Shown piece after piece: positions 35,516 through 45,749 of a stretch of DNA of 64,000 nucleotides. A program made the position numbers and the translations under genes. The first letter of the stretch is position 1. Every line of letters begins with the position of its first letter. The notes beneath the pieces were generated by a model, which saw only the letters and a program-made list of their open reading frames with translations, made no database searches and had not been told where the DNA came from. The DNA comes from Gonapodya sp. JEL0774 (Eukaryota; Monoblepharomycota; Monoblepharidomycetes; Monoblepharidales; Gonapodyaceae), in NCBI GenBank assembly GCA_027604505.1, contig JADIIX010000068.1, positions 52,262 through 116,261 on the forward strand, read 5' to 3'.

Positions 35516-36641
35516 GGTGTGCAATTCACAACAACCAGGTGTTCGGCTGCCGGTGAGTTGACGTTGCTCACGTCCAAAATTTCCATTTGGACGTTCGGTA
35601 GCGGGGATACTTTAGAAACTACTTACAAAAGCGTAACATGAAGCGGATCATAATAATTTTAAACCGATCGAGACGTATCTGGACCGCTGCTGAAAGGACC
35701 AAATCCGGAGAAAAGAGCAACATCGACACACGAGCATTCTAATTAGTGATAAGTTACACAGCAGAGCGCTTGGGCAATTAAATTCGAATTTTGAGCACGA
35801 AGGTGGGCGCAGCAGTTGGAGATTTGCTCGTTTGCAAAATATTACACTCGAAAACTAACTTTCCAACACATCTTTCCTAAAATTGAAAGGCGATGCAATA
35901 TGCCGCCTGAGTATGAGCGAACTCCAGCTTGCTTTGACGTTGAGTAGGCGTCAACGGTCTGGAACTGCATTCGCAGCAGCAGCAGCGTTCTTCAGGAATG
36001 CACGAGAAGTTCTAAGCGGCCGAGCTGAGCGAACTCCTGTGTTGCATGTTGTCCTGTCGCTCACTCCTCTTTGAACCAATTCTCTCAACGACTCCACTTG
36101 ACATTGCATTGAATCCGTAGACGATGCAGGTGAGTCTCGTCGTGCGGACTGCCTCGTATATCGACTGACTGGGCAACCACACACATGAAGAAGCAAGGAC
36201 AGTAGTGAAAGCACGGAGGGAAGCAAGTCACACAAACTCCAAAAGGCGAAAATATCTTTTTCATTATTCCATTCTACTTGTATATTTCCGTAAAATGGAA
36301 TTTTGAAGCGTGATGAGGGGATGACCACAGCAGCGGATGTGTGTTGGAGTGAGGGAGGTGAGTGAGACACCGGAACACGTCACAGCCGGGGATTTGAGGA
36401 CCGACCGGGCAGGAAGGGAACACAGGAAAGACAGGGATCGAACTGAAAAGCGATGAGGGGAGGGATGCGGATTGGGAGTGGAGCGTGGATGGATTGGGGA
36501 GTGATGAGAGTTTGGAGTTGTTGGAGGGAGGAGGGGAGAGTTGTTGGGAGGGAGGAGGTGGTGAGGAGGGGGAGGAGGGAGGGGAGTGCGGGGGAGAGGA
36601 GGATGGGGAGAGGGAGGGAATGGGGATTGAGGACAGGCACC
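35516..36641. other. Intergenic region ending in a strongly purine-rich tract
   Basis: No gene is recognised between the KXD1-like gene and the tRNA synthetase, which are transcribed divergently, so this should hold both promoters. From about 36448 to 36625 the plus strand is almost all A and G, with repeated GGAGG/GGGAG blocks. Frames run through it on both strands but are low-complexity Ser/Pro or Gly/Arg text and are treated as noise. Confidence 0.55.
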
Positions 36642-37566
36642 ATGGACCATGCGGGCAGGGTGTCAGAGTCTGCACTGTGTGCTGTGTCTGTGTGTGGTGG
36701 TCGGTGGAGTGGGCCGAGTGGGCGGGCGACCCTCCACACTCAGCCTGCAGCCCACGCACCCCATGCAGAAGCCCCATCACACCCATCACACCCCACTGCA
36801 CCCACTGCCCCACCTGCACCCCCACCTGCCCCATCTCCCCCATCTGCACCCACTCCCACTCCCAACCACCCCACACTCCCCACACTCCCCACACTCCCCC
36901 TGTCTCCCACAATCCACCACATCCTCAACGCTCCTCCTCTCTCCCCACTCTCCCCTCCCTCTCCCGTCTCTCTCATCGCGTGGGTCAAGTCTTATCGCCA
37001 TCTCAAGTCGAAATTCTTCCTCAACGTACACGACGCGTCCTCCCTCGACCACTTGCAGTGCATCCTGCCTCTGCACTTGCTCGACGCTCCCATCGACCCC
37101 AACGACCCCCTGCATTCCCCCACACTCCAACACCTTCTCACCCTCGGTGCTGCGGTTCGTCTCGAGGGAATGCTCGTCCCCAGTCCGGCAAAGGGGCAGA
37201 CCGTGGAGTTGTTGGTGGATCAGTGTCGGGTGGTTGGGCCTGCTGATCCAGAGGTGAGTCCCCACGCGAGCGATAGCGAGCGTCTGTGGCCCGAGCGGAG
37301 TGAGGGCCCTCGCCCAAGCGTCAGCGACGGGCAGAGTCCGCCGGAGGCGAGTGATCCCCAGCGGTCCAGATGGGCCGATGAGGTCCATATGGACCAATTC
37401 ACATCCGCCGGAGGCGACTGACCCTTCCCTCGCCCAAGCGTCAGCGACGGGCAGAGTCCGCCGGAGGCGAGTGACCTATACCTTGGACTATGGGCTATGG
37501 ACAATGGACTATGGACTATGAACTATGGACTATGGACGATGGACTATGGACTATGGACTATGGTCG

Positions 37567-37612
<46 letters not shown>

Positions 37613-39902
37613 TCTATGGTCTATGGTCTATGGTCTATGGTCTATGGACTATGGACTATGGACTTTGGACTTTGGACTATGGACTATGAACTATGAACTA
37701 TGGACCATGGACTATGGTCTATGTCCTATGTCCTATGTCCTATGGACTATGGACTATGGACTCTGGACTATGGGCTATGGACTATGGACTCTGGACTATG
37801 GACGATGGACCATGGACTATGGTCTATGTCCTATGTCCTATGTCCTATGGACTATGGACTATGGACTATGGGCGATGGACTATGGACTATGGGCTATGGT
37901 CTATGGACTATGGACTCTGGACTATGGACTATGGACTTACCCACCCCCACAACTCTCTCCTCTCCCCCTCCTCACCCCCAAGACCTACCCCCTCACCAAA
38001 TCCCGCCTCTCCCTCTCCCACCTCCGCGAACCCCACGTCCTCCACCTGCGCACCCGCACGCGCACCTTTGCCGCTGTCGCCAGACTCAGAGGGGCCCTGG
38101 AGAGCGGGGTGAGACGGTGGTTCGAGGTGGGCTCTCCTTTGTGAAGGGGGGGTTTTGAGGTGTGAGGGGGAATGGGGAATGGGGTTGAGGGGAAGGGAAT
38201 TGGTGGGGTTACTGTACTGGCAATGGGGTAGAGTGAGGGCATAACCAAGCCGCAGTGTCATATGCGCAGACTGGTTTCGCCGAGCTGCCCGACGCTCACC
38301 ACCCTTGTACCCACCACCCCCCGCCCCACCCCTCACCCCTCTACCCCACCCCCCACCCACCCCACTCCCACCCCAACATAGTCCCACTCCTTCCTCCACG
38401 CCCACACCCCCATCATCACCACCAACGACTGCGAGGGCGGCGGCGAGGTGTTCCGCGTGGACGTGGAGGGGGCGGGGGCGGGGGTGGGGCGGACCCAGGC
38501 CAAAGGGGGCCACGGTGACAGTAATGCCGGCTCCTCCGATTCGGCTTCTCCGTATGCCTCTACCTCTCTCGGTCCCGTCACACCGCCCACCCCCACCCCC
38601 ACCCCCGCCTTCTTCCCCCACCCGACCTACCTCACCGTCTCCTCCCAGCTCCACCTCGAGTCCCACCTCACCTCCACCCCGCGCGTGTACACCCTGTCGC
38701 CCTGCTTCCGCGCCGAACCCAGCGCAACGTCGCGACATTTGGCGGAGTTTTGGATGGCAGAGGCGGAGTGGGTCGGCGGCACGGAGCACGGGGTACACGA
38801 GGTGTGCGATGTGGTCGAGGCCTGCGTGAAGGGGGTCGTCGGGTGGCTCGTGCGGGGGGGCAGGGCCGCCGAGGTGGACGGTGCCGGTGCGGGCGGCGGC
38901 GGCGGCGCGGCGGCCTCGATCATGGCGTCCACCTCCACCCACACCCACACCATCCAACCCTCGCTTCCCCCCGCGCCCGCCTACGACCCCCGCCCCGACC
39001 TAGCGTTCCTCTCGGCCTCTGTCCAAGGGGCCGAGGGGCTGGTACCGATGCTTGAGGGTGTGGCGGATCAGGGGAGGAGGTTTTACCGCGTGACATATAC
39101 CGAGGCCGTGAGGGTGTTGCAGGCCGTGGATAGGTGGGGGGGACGGGGACGGGGACGGGCGGGGGGAAAGGAGATGGAGAAGGATGAGGGTGAGGACGAG
39201 GATAGAGGAGTCGAGACGGGGTCAGAGCAAGGGACAGATAAGATGGGTGAAACGGGTGAGACGATCCGGGTGGTCCTCCGCGTGGGTGAGACCGGCCACG
39301 TGACGTTTGTGGGCGCAGGCGCGGGTGGTGGTGCGGGCCATGACACCTCCATCACCAGCACCAGCACCCTCCACCTCGACCTCCCCCGCCCCACCTTCAT
39401 CCACCCGGTCCAATGGGGCTTGCCCCTCCAGACCGAACACGAGCGGTACCTCGCTGAAACGGTGTTCGCGTACCCGGTGTTTGTGACGGATTATCCGGCG
39501 AAAATCAAGCCGTTTTATATGAAGGTGAACGAAGCCGGGGTGGTGAGTGGGCATGGGGAGGGGCAGCACGGGGGAGACGGAAAAGAAGGGGTAAAAGAGG
39601 ACTCGGGCGATCGCACCACCGTGGCTTGCACCGACCTCCTGGTCCCCCGCATCGGCGAGCTGTGCGGCGGGTCGGTCCGCGAACCCCGGTTGGCCCAGCT
39701 CGAGTCACGCATGCGCGCCGCAGGCTTGGACACCTCGCCCACGGGACCCTACGGCTACTACTTGGATCTCCGCCGGTGGGGCAGCGTGCCCCACGCAGGG
39801 TTCGGAATGGGGTTCGAGAGGTTGGTCATGATGTGTACGGGGATGGGGAGTGTGAGGGATGTGGTGGTGTGGGGGTGGTGGGCCGGGAGTTGTAGAGGGT
39901 GA
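36642..39902 (+). CDS. NARS2: Asparaginyl-tRNA synthetase, mitochondrial type
   Basis: A class II aminoacyl-tRNA synthetase in three exons (36642-37253, 37983-38126, 38382-39902). The anticodon-binding OB domain shows AWVKSYRHLKSKFFLNVHDA and LGAAVRLEGMLVPSPAKGQ. The linker has TYPLTKSRLSLSHLREPHVL and FAAVARLRGALESG. The catalytic domain has HTPIITTNDCEGGGEVF, TYLTVSSQLHLESHL, motif 2 FRAEPSATSRHLAEFWMAEA, YPAKIKPFYMKV, LYLVPRIGEL-like LLVPRIGELCGGSVREPR, and motif 3 GFGMGFERLVMMC. Long Gly- and Pro-rich inserts interrupt the catalytic domain. The C-terminus reads DVVVWGWWAGSC where the family normally has PFPR after the RD of motif 3. The start at 36642 (MDHAGRVSE) is a choice; in-frame ATGs exist upstream. 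Mitochondrial location is inferred from resemblance to NARS2. Confidence 0.88.
37307..37474. repeat. Two 48-bp direct repeats in intron 1 of the tRNA synthetase
   Basis: The 48 bases at 37307-37354 (starting CCCTCGCCCAAGCGTCAGCG, ending GGAGGCGAGTGA) recur exactly at 37427-37474, 120 bases apart. A shorter echo of the end (CCGCCGGAGGCGACTGA) lies between them at about 37406-37422. The repeat ends where the heptamer array begins. Confidence 0.9.
37484..37938. repeat. Minisatellite of about 65 heptamers (ATGGACT/ATGGTCT) inside an intron
   Basis: About 455 bases made of 7-base units, mostly CTATGGA, with variants CTATGGT, CTATGTC, CTCTGGA and CTTTGGA. A higher-order unit containing three successive CTATGTC copies occurs twice, near 37715 and 37822. 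Because 21 bases equal seven codons and the unit holds no stop, all three plus-strand frames stay open and spell the same seven-residue repeat. Those frames are an artefact of the array, not genes. It sits wholly within intron 37254-37982 of the tRNA synthetase. Confidence 0.95.
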
Positions 39903-40118
39903 GCAGGGGGGCACAGAGGGGAGATGCGTGGTAGTGGGTAGAGCTAGAGCTGGGGACATTGCAAATAGATGATATTTTATGTGGGGGGAACACACAATCG
40001 CGTTGACTTCACGTTCGTGGTGTTGGTGCGTGGGGACCAAAACTTACCACAAGGGAGTGGCGAGAGGCAGAAACCCAAAAAAGCTTTAGGGTCATCAAAC
40101 GGCCCGTGTGAGACACCT

Positions 40119-40562
40119 TCAATGTATTGAAAACTCTTTTAGATCTCCTTCCGGAATGCGGACTGGAGATGCATACGTGTACAAAGACATTGCCCGCCCC
40201 GTCAGGTAAGAACATATGTAACACCACTTGCGATACCGGATTGCGAAGACGAATAAACCACTGTCCACCGATGAGAATCATACCTTGCGCCATTTCGGTC
40301 TGCCCCTTTGATGCACTGTTTTCGTCTTGGAATCGCCCCTGAGTGATCTCCGAAACAACTTGTGTTTTAAACTTGCCGCCTCTTCCTCACCAACATAGCC
40401 CCGCCAGGAAAGGTCACGTGCACGTTTTTTGGGGAAACCAATCCTTGGTTTGGTTTTGGTTTCGAGAGAGGTGTTTGAGCTAGGTTCAGACCTACCCCAT
40501 GCTACGATTCCTCCGCACGGCAGTGCCGTGGTGATTGGACTATCAAGGTCAGAGAGGGACAT
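40119..40562 (-). CDS. Possible small spliced gene, function unknown
   Basis: A speculative minus-strand model. The ATG at 40562 starts MSLSDLDSPITTALPCGGIV. A GTAGGT donor after AW joins to an exon reading VVSEITQGRFQDENSASKGQ and TEMAQ. A second intron joins to VRIPEGDLKEFSIH and TGA at 40119. Phases agree at both introns and the 61-residue product looks protein-like, but I recognise no family. The last exon could also be read in another frame, and further exons are possible. Confidence 0.3.
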
Positions 40563-42459
40563 CGTAGACGGTATCTGGAGACAGACGGTGAAAGGATCTT
40601 TCAAGGATTGGATGTGGCTCGATTGCTTCGTCGAATGAACGGACGGACATTCAATGACACTGCTTTCGGAAGGAAACCGTTACCTTCGTGAGAATTCCAC
40701 ATTCGTATTTACTCGTAGCAATAGCGTTGTGAGGCTTTTGTCGCGATGTATAAGTAAGTACGGGAATTGCAGTGATGACGAGTACTTGAATGTGGAACGC
40801 AATACAATGGCCCAGCCACATATCAAAACCAAAGTGAATTCTTAGAGCGCTGAGTTATGCAGAGATGTCACCATGACGAGCTGGAGATATGCGAAACTTG
40901 TCAACAATTGCACCAAACAATGCAGCCGAGAAGCCCCACCCAACTCGAGATCTGAAACATGCGCCCTTGCGCGACATGTTGAAAGGCAGTCTCGAATCGC
41001 CCGAGAAGAAAGTTGCGCGACAGTGTTGAGGCGAAAGTGCGGTAAGCGATAAATCCGATTTGGCACCACGCAATAGAGCAGAATCTGCATGCACAGGAGA
41101 AAGCAGAGATGCAGCCACTGGTGAAGAACATACCGATATGTGTAGACAAAAAAAAAAAAAGAAAGGTCCCGACAGAGCCACTGCGATGGGAGCCGCCATT
41201 TCAAAGAGGTGAAGCTCGGGAAGAAAGCGGATGACAAGTGATTGTCACATTGTTGAGACTTGAGGGAGAGGGTGCCAAACGGAGGTAAATCCTCAGTCAT
41301 CTTTTTCAGAGTTTGAGAGTGTCCTCGAGAATGCCCGTGCTCTCCCTGCTCCACTGATCCTGTTCGTGTTTGCTGTGGGGAAGGGGGGAATCAATCGACT
41401 CTCACGGGGTCCCCAACCGCAATCAATCGATCAAGAATTTCAAACTTGTACTCTGGATACTATTCGGCATGACTTGCTTCAGACCAGCCTCTGTCGAAAT
41501 ATAAAATCGCTCCACGGTTAAAGTTGGTGGGTGATCCGCAGTTGAAGGTGGTTGGTGTTCCTTGTGAATCCAAAACACAGAGAGATGACGTCGTTCTTTG
41601 CACCCTTCACATTGTGATCAAAATGCACAGTTCAGGACTCTTCCAGCCAACAGAACGGAGTCCCCGGGGCCCGCTCTATAGCATGTGGTGATGTAGGTCC
41701 CATCAGGCTTTCTGGACAAACTTGACAAGATGTGCTAGCACTTGAGACAAGACTTGTCAAAAATGAATACAACAGATCTGCCGATGGGATTGTCGTTCAG
41801 ATTTAGGTGTGCCTGACGCTCATCGTCCAGACGAGGTCAATCCACGAAGTAATAGCCCACTGAGGATTGCACGGGTAGGGGTGAGCCATCCCTTCCATAA
41901 GAGAAATCTCTTCTTTGCCACCCAGAAAAGGACCAAAACAAGAAATCCTCACAGCAAAAAACTTTGACGATGCAAGCGATGACATTGAGACGTCTGAACA
42001 AGAGAACGACAGACACCGCGGCGAAGGGAAAAAAGCTAAAGCAAGAGATTCTTGTACAGATGTCTCGATGTAGTCACTCGCATCGTCCTCTTCTTCAGTT
42101 GAGAACCTCTCTCACTCGACCCCAAACGATCGGTTCCTGAATTGGACCATGTTCTCCTTTTCAGGGTCCACTTCAGGCATGAATAGTTTGAGGTTACTCT
42201 CGCTCATGGAGAATCATGCATGAAACAGATATGGGGTCGAGAGAGAGAGAGAAAGTGGGACGTGTGAGGAATAAGTGGGGATCAGGTGGTTCGCCACTTG
42301 GAAGGGTGAAGGATCACAGTACAAAAGCGAAGATTGGAACTGGCAAGAGCAGGCAGCCGAAAGAAAGATTGTGAAAGGCGGATTAGCCAGGTTCCCTAAA
42401 ACGTGGGGTTGTCTCAACTGTGGAGACTCCAGAATGATCACAGCAAATATAATTGACAA
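40563..42459. other. Unresolved region with unassigned minus-strand frames
   Basis: Several minus-strand frames are open, notably 41354-40842 and 41985-41803. Some segments are hydrophobic (for example FGPFLGGKEEISLMEGMAHP, then WAITSWIDLVWTM). One to two membrane-protein genes may lie here. All three frames are open over parts of 40855-41200, and no choice of introns gave a recognisable protein, so no gene model is offered. A run of 12 or more A residues lies near 41150. Confidence 0.35.
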
Positions 42460-43248
42460 ATGACGGATCCCTCCAGCCCGCCACGCGATCATAACCCCAG
42501 GAAAATCGTCTGGACCACCCCACCCAATCCATCGTCGCAACTCCTCGCTCCCGACGCCCGCGGGCCTGGACTTTTCCCCTCCAACCACCATCGGTCGACT
42601 TTCGCCGTCCCCGCGTCTCACAAAACGAGCCCAACGGCCGACTCATCATGGCCTTCTCCAATGATGAAGGAGCGGATCTTGGAGTACCGGGACGGAGATT
42701 GGGACGGGACGGACGAGGAGGGTGGATCGTTCGAGGAGGACGAGCCGGGCGCGAGGACGGCAGGGACGGGACAGAGGAGGTCCAAGAGGGATTATGAACG
42801 TGAACGCGACTGGGAGATAGAGATGATGGACGAGGACGGACTTGATGAGGACTCTGAGGTGCAGGAGCTCGACGGCGAGGGGGAGTGTCGTGCGGATAAC
42901 CGCGAGCCGGTGGGCATATCGGACTCTGAGACGGCGCAGGAAGTGGACGTTGATCTTGGATACGTAGAAAGCGAACGAGGAGCAGGCTCTCGGCGGGAAA
43001 AACAACGGACACATCCCTTCCCGGCGATTGCCACTGAGCCCGAACAAACCCACCACCCGTCACCATATTGTCCCCGCTACCAGCCCACCCCATACACCTC
43101 AATCGTGCTCGTATTGCAAATAACTTTTGGGGTACTGGCTCTGTTAGTCGCTGCCCTCGTGGGGATTCTGTCTCTGAAGGCTGTGGGGAGGCGAACCGAC
43201 GATTTCGACGACGTGGGTTGTCCAGTGATCGTGTTTCTCTCTCCATAA
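42460..43248 (+). CDS. Acidic protein with one C-terminal membrane segment, function unknown
   Basis: An open frame from MTDPSSPPRDHNPRK with no need for introns up to 43248. The middle is strongly charged (EYRDGDWDGTDEEGGSFEED, then EMMDEDGLDEDSEVQELDGE). A single hydrophobic segment follows near residue 215 (TSIVLVLQITFGVLALLVAA). The short tail VGCPVIVFLSP probably marks read-through into an intron, because a possible continuation (SDLTCSNVCQHSLPVPPH, then IVLRVFTDVLRLIFPVV) lies at about 43261-43410. The layout, an acidic N-terminus followed by hydrophobic segments, recalls nuclear-envelope proteins of the Brr6/Brl1 kind, but the diagnostic cysteines were not found. I do not assign a function. 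Confidence 0.45.
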   Translation: MTDPSSPPRDHNPRKIVWTTPPNPSSQLLAPDARGPGLFPSNHHRSTFAVPASHKTSPTADSSWPSPMMKERILEYRDGDWDGTDEEGGSFEEDEPGARTAGTGQRRSKRDYERERDWEIEMMDEDGLDEDSEVQELDGEGECRADNREPVGISDSETAQEVDVDLGYVESERGAGSRREKQRTHPFPAIATEPEQTHHPSPYCPRYQPTPYTSIVLVLQITFGVLALLVAALVGILSLKAVGRRTDDFDDVGCPVIVFLSP

Positions 43249-43659
43249 TCCCGTTCTGCTCAGCGACCTGACATGTTCGAACGTGTGCCAACACTCCCTG
43301 CCCGTCCCCCCACACACATCTTGCCTCGTTCAGGAAACCCTCCATATGATCGTTCTCCGGGTTTTCACCGACGTGCTCCGGCTAATCTTCCCCGTGGTAA
43401 AACATGTATGAGCCCATTGCAAGTGCGTCAGCGGCAGACCGAGAGAGATTGTTTGACCATTAGACAATTTTGTGTTAATTTCAATTTTGAGACGGGTTGT
43501 GAGACGAATAGTCATTTCCATTTCATTTTCGGGTTTCCCAAGAGAAAAAAGGAACAGAATATTGAAAGAGTTAAAAGGAGGCAAAAGGTATCCACTTCCA
43601 CGGAAGCATTCGCAATGACTCAGTCTTCGGTATGAAATTGCAGGGTGACCGAGATTGTT

Positions 43660-44411
43660 CTAGTCTACAAAATTTTCGTTATTCATGCATTCGATGCAGG
43701 TACCACTGTAGCGCTCTCGCCACTGAGTTTTGGAGAACTGCGGTGCGAGCAAGAGAGGTGTGTCAACGTACCCTCGCAAACACACTCTCGAGAAACACGA
43801 CCGAGAACATACATCATTTCTAGTTTTCTCCACATGACAACCAGCGCATTTCTTTGTGGCTTGTGCTGGTAGGGGTTTACTCTTTTGCAAGGGGACAGGC
43901 CGTGTGATCACCGTGCCTCTCTTTGGGGGCTCACACCGGACGCACACAAGGTTTTCGAGACGGTGTACACGGTCAGATTGCGATTCTTTGGAATTTCAGT
44001 GGAGAAGGGGGGTGGTGTGGTGACTTTTTCGGAGGGGTCCGGTGACGAGCCCGACCAACACACAACAGATCTCTCACCTGGCCGTTCCCCCGCCAAGTAC
44101 TGAAACTTGCCCAGAGATAAATCACTCGCGCGGCACTTCTTGCATGTTAGAAAGCATGCAGGGACGTGCTTCCCCACATCATACCAGAGGTCTTGAGTGG
44201 GGTCAGCTACCATAGAGTGGAGTTCAGTGTTACGTTCGTTCGTCGGAGACCGTACAATCAGAGAATGCGGTGAACGCACAGCGATACTCGACATAGTGCT
44301 CTTCATTGAATATAGACATTTTGATTGATGGGAGGGCCATTCTTGTTGAATGCGGGAATGCTCGAGCGACTGAGCAGTCTTAAATATATAGGTGGCTCGA
44401 AATGAGAGCAC
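43660..44411 (-). other. Possible cysteine-rich (zinc-binding) gene, model incomplete
   Basis: On the minus strand several Cys-pair motifs occur in neighbouring open segments: CFLTCKKCRASDLSLGKFQY (about 44100-44160), VCVRCEPPKRGTVITRP (about 43895-43950) and KKCAGCHVEKTRND (about 43830-43860). Such CxxC pairs suggest a zinc-binding protein. Splice junctions between them could not be fixed and no family is recognised. The resemblance of QQEWPSHQSKC (near 44325) to a MYND-finger end may be chance, since the first half of a MYND finger is absent. Confidence 0.3.
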
Positions 44412-45658
44412 CTTTGTTCTTCACCATGCTGTTCTCATCACCCAAAGCACTCGCTGCATCCACGCAGAAGATCACCTGTAGAACCATCTCATCGCCCTTT
44501 ACAGCAAACGCCCCGCGTGTACCTTCTCCGTCGACCGGAAACACCTGCTCGCACTTTCGTCGGTCCTTGTCCTTTACTCCCGCATCCTTCCAGTCAAAAC
44601 CTGACGATGGCGTGGCACCTTCGCCGGCCGTACGTGGTCGACGAAGACCGAACATGGCTGGGGCTCAGAAGCGGGGAGGGCCGGCGAAAGAGATTGTGGA
44701 TTTGACTGGAAGAATCGCCAGCGATGTGAGGGCACGATCGTTTTGGTTTTTATTTTGATTTCGAGCATTCCATACATATGGATTGTGACATCGCCAGGGA
44801 CTTGATCGATATCAGCTGGATTTCCTCGAAACCGCAGAATGGGTCAAGGATCTTCTCCTGAAGATGAAAACGCATGGTCCCAAGCTTGCAGGTCCGTTTG
44901 AGCATCCAGCGCTGAATGCAAACGTTTTTTTTTCGTCTGCAAGTTGGCTCGTTTGCTTGATATAGAAATGGCTCAAAAGAAGCCTTATAAACGTAACGCG
45001 TCCCAACTCCTCACGTTTCACACCACCACCACTTTCGACTTCGACTTCACCATACCTCATCACGTACATTCCTATGGACGGGACCGGACTGTCGCCGTCT
45101 CCTTTTGTGTTGGAGAACTCGTGCAGCAACTGCGTTTAACTCCCGCACAGCACCACAAACTTCTGCTGCTCGTTACAGGGAGTGGTTCAGCCCAAGCGCT
45201 CGGAAATGAACATGCAAACGGTCCACAAAGTCGTTTGCAAGCTGGGGCGTTGGAAAAGGTGGCGGCAAAGGCGGAACAGGAAACAGTCGCCTATGACCTG
45301 GAGTCGGATACAGTGACGATTTCATGTGACACCTTCATGCTCAAAGGACAGAATAAAAAGTGGCTCAGCGATACGGTTGATCGATTAATAATGGAGGCTC
45401 GGGTTTGTTCTGCATGCATGCATTGTTGTTTCATCGCACCGTCCTCATGGCTACTGCACCACCTCTCTGTTCCGTTGACAGGACCTCACTGACACCTTTT
45501 CGGACATACCCCTCGATATCCGTCTGCTAAAGGGGAAACAGCCCACAACAAGGCGACCTAAACGTGAAACGCGATTCAGACGCATCAGGCTCGCGAGGTC
45601 CTTCCCGCAACAATGGTTGAAGCCAATCGAGGAAGTACAATTAGAGCAGAGTGCATGA
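44402..45658 (+). CDS. Mitochondrial small ribosomal subunit protein mS35
   Basis: Four exons (44402-44725, 44798-44891, 44966-45402, 45482-45658) with consistent phases. The first 75 or so residues are Ser/Arg/Thr-rich without acidic residues (MLFSSPKALAASTQKITCRT, then HFRRSLSFTPASF), a typical mitochondrial import presequence. The core reads DRTVAVSFCVGELVQQLRL, TPAQHHKLLLLVTGSG, YDLESDTVTISCDTFMLKGQ and NKKWLSDTVDRLIMEAR. These match the mS35/MRP-S28 domain (dL.L, the qN..ylsd segment, and EA at the end). The C-terminus is basic (RRPKRETRFRRIRLARSF), as expected for an rRNA-contacting protein. The start at 44402 versus an ATG at 44426 is undecided. The third-exon acceptor was chosen to keep frame (GPKLAEMAQKK). 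Confidence 0.75.
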
Positions 45659-45749
45659 TGCAAGTTCATAGAATGTTGAATAAAGTACCGGATCGCCGGC
45701 CATGCACTTTTGTCACTATGCACGGTATCTGGGGTTCTCATTTTTCACC

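Noticed and set aside
36274-36912. Long minus-strand Pro/Ser-rich frame
   Set aside because: It is the complement of a purine-rich tract and of the Pro-rich N-terminus of the synthetase; no family motif is present.
37490-38158. Long plus-strand frames spelling repeats of MDYGLWT
   Set aside because: They are products of the stop-free heptamer array, open equally in all three frames, and they lie inside an intron whose removal gives a continuous tRNA-synthetase protein.
41145-41160. Poly(A) run suggesting a processed pseudogene
   Set aside because: No recognisable coding sequence precedes it on the plus strand and no target duplication is visible.
44290-44411. MYND zinc finger suggested by QQEWPSHQSKC
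   Set aside because: The first half of the finger, with its paired cysteines, is absent upstream in every frame.
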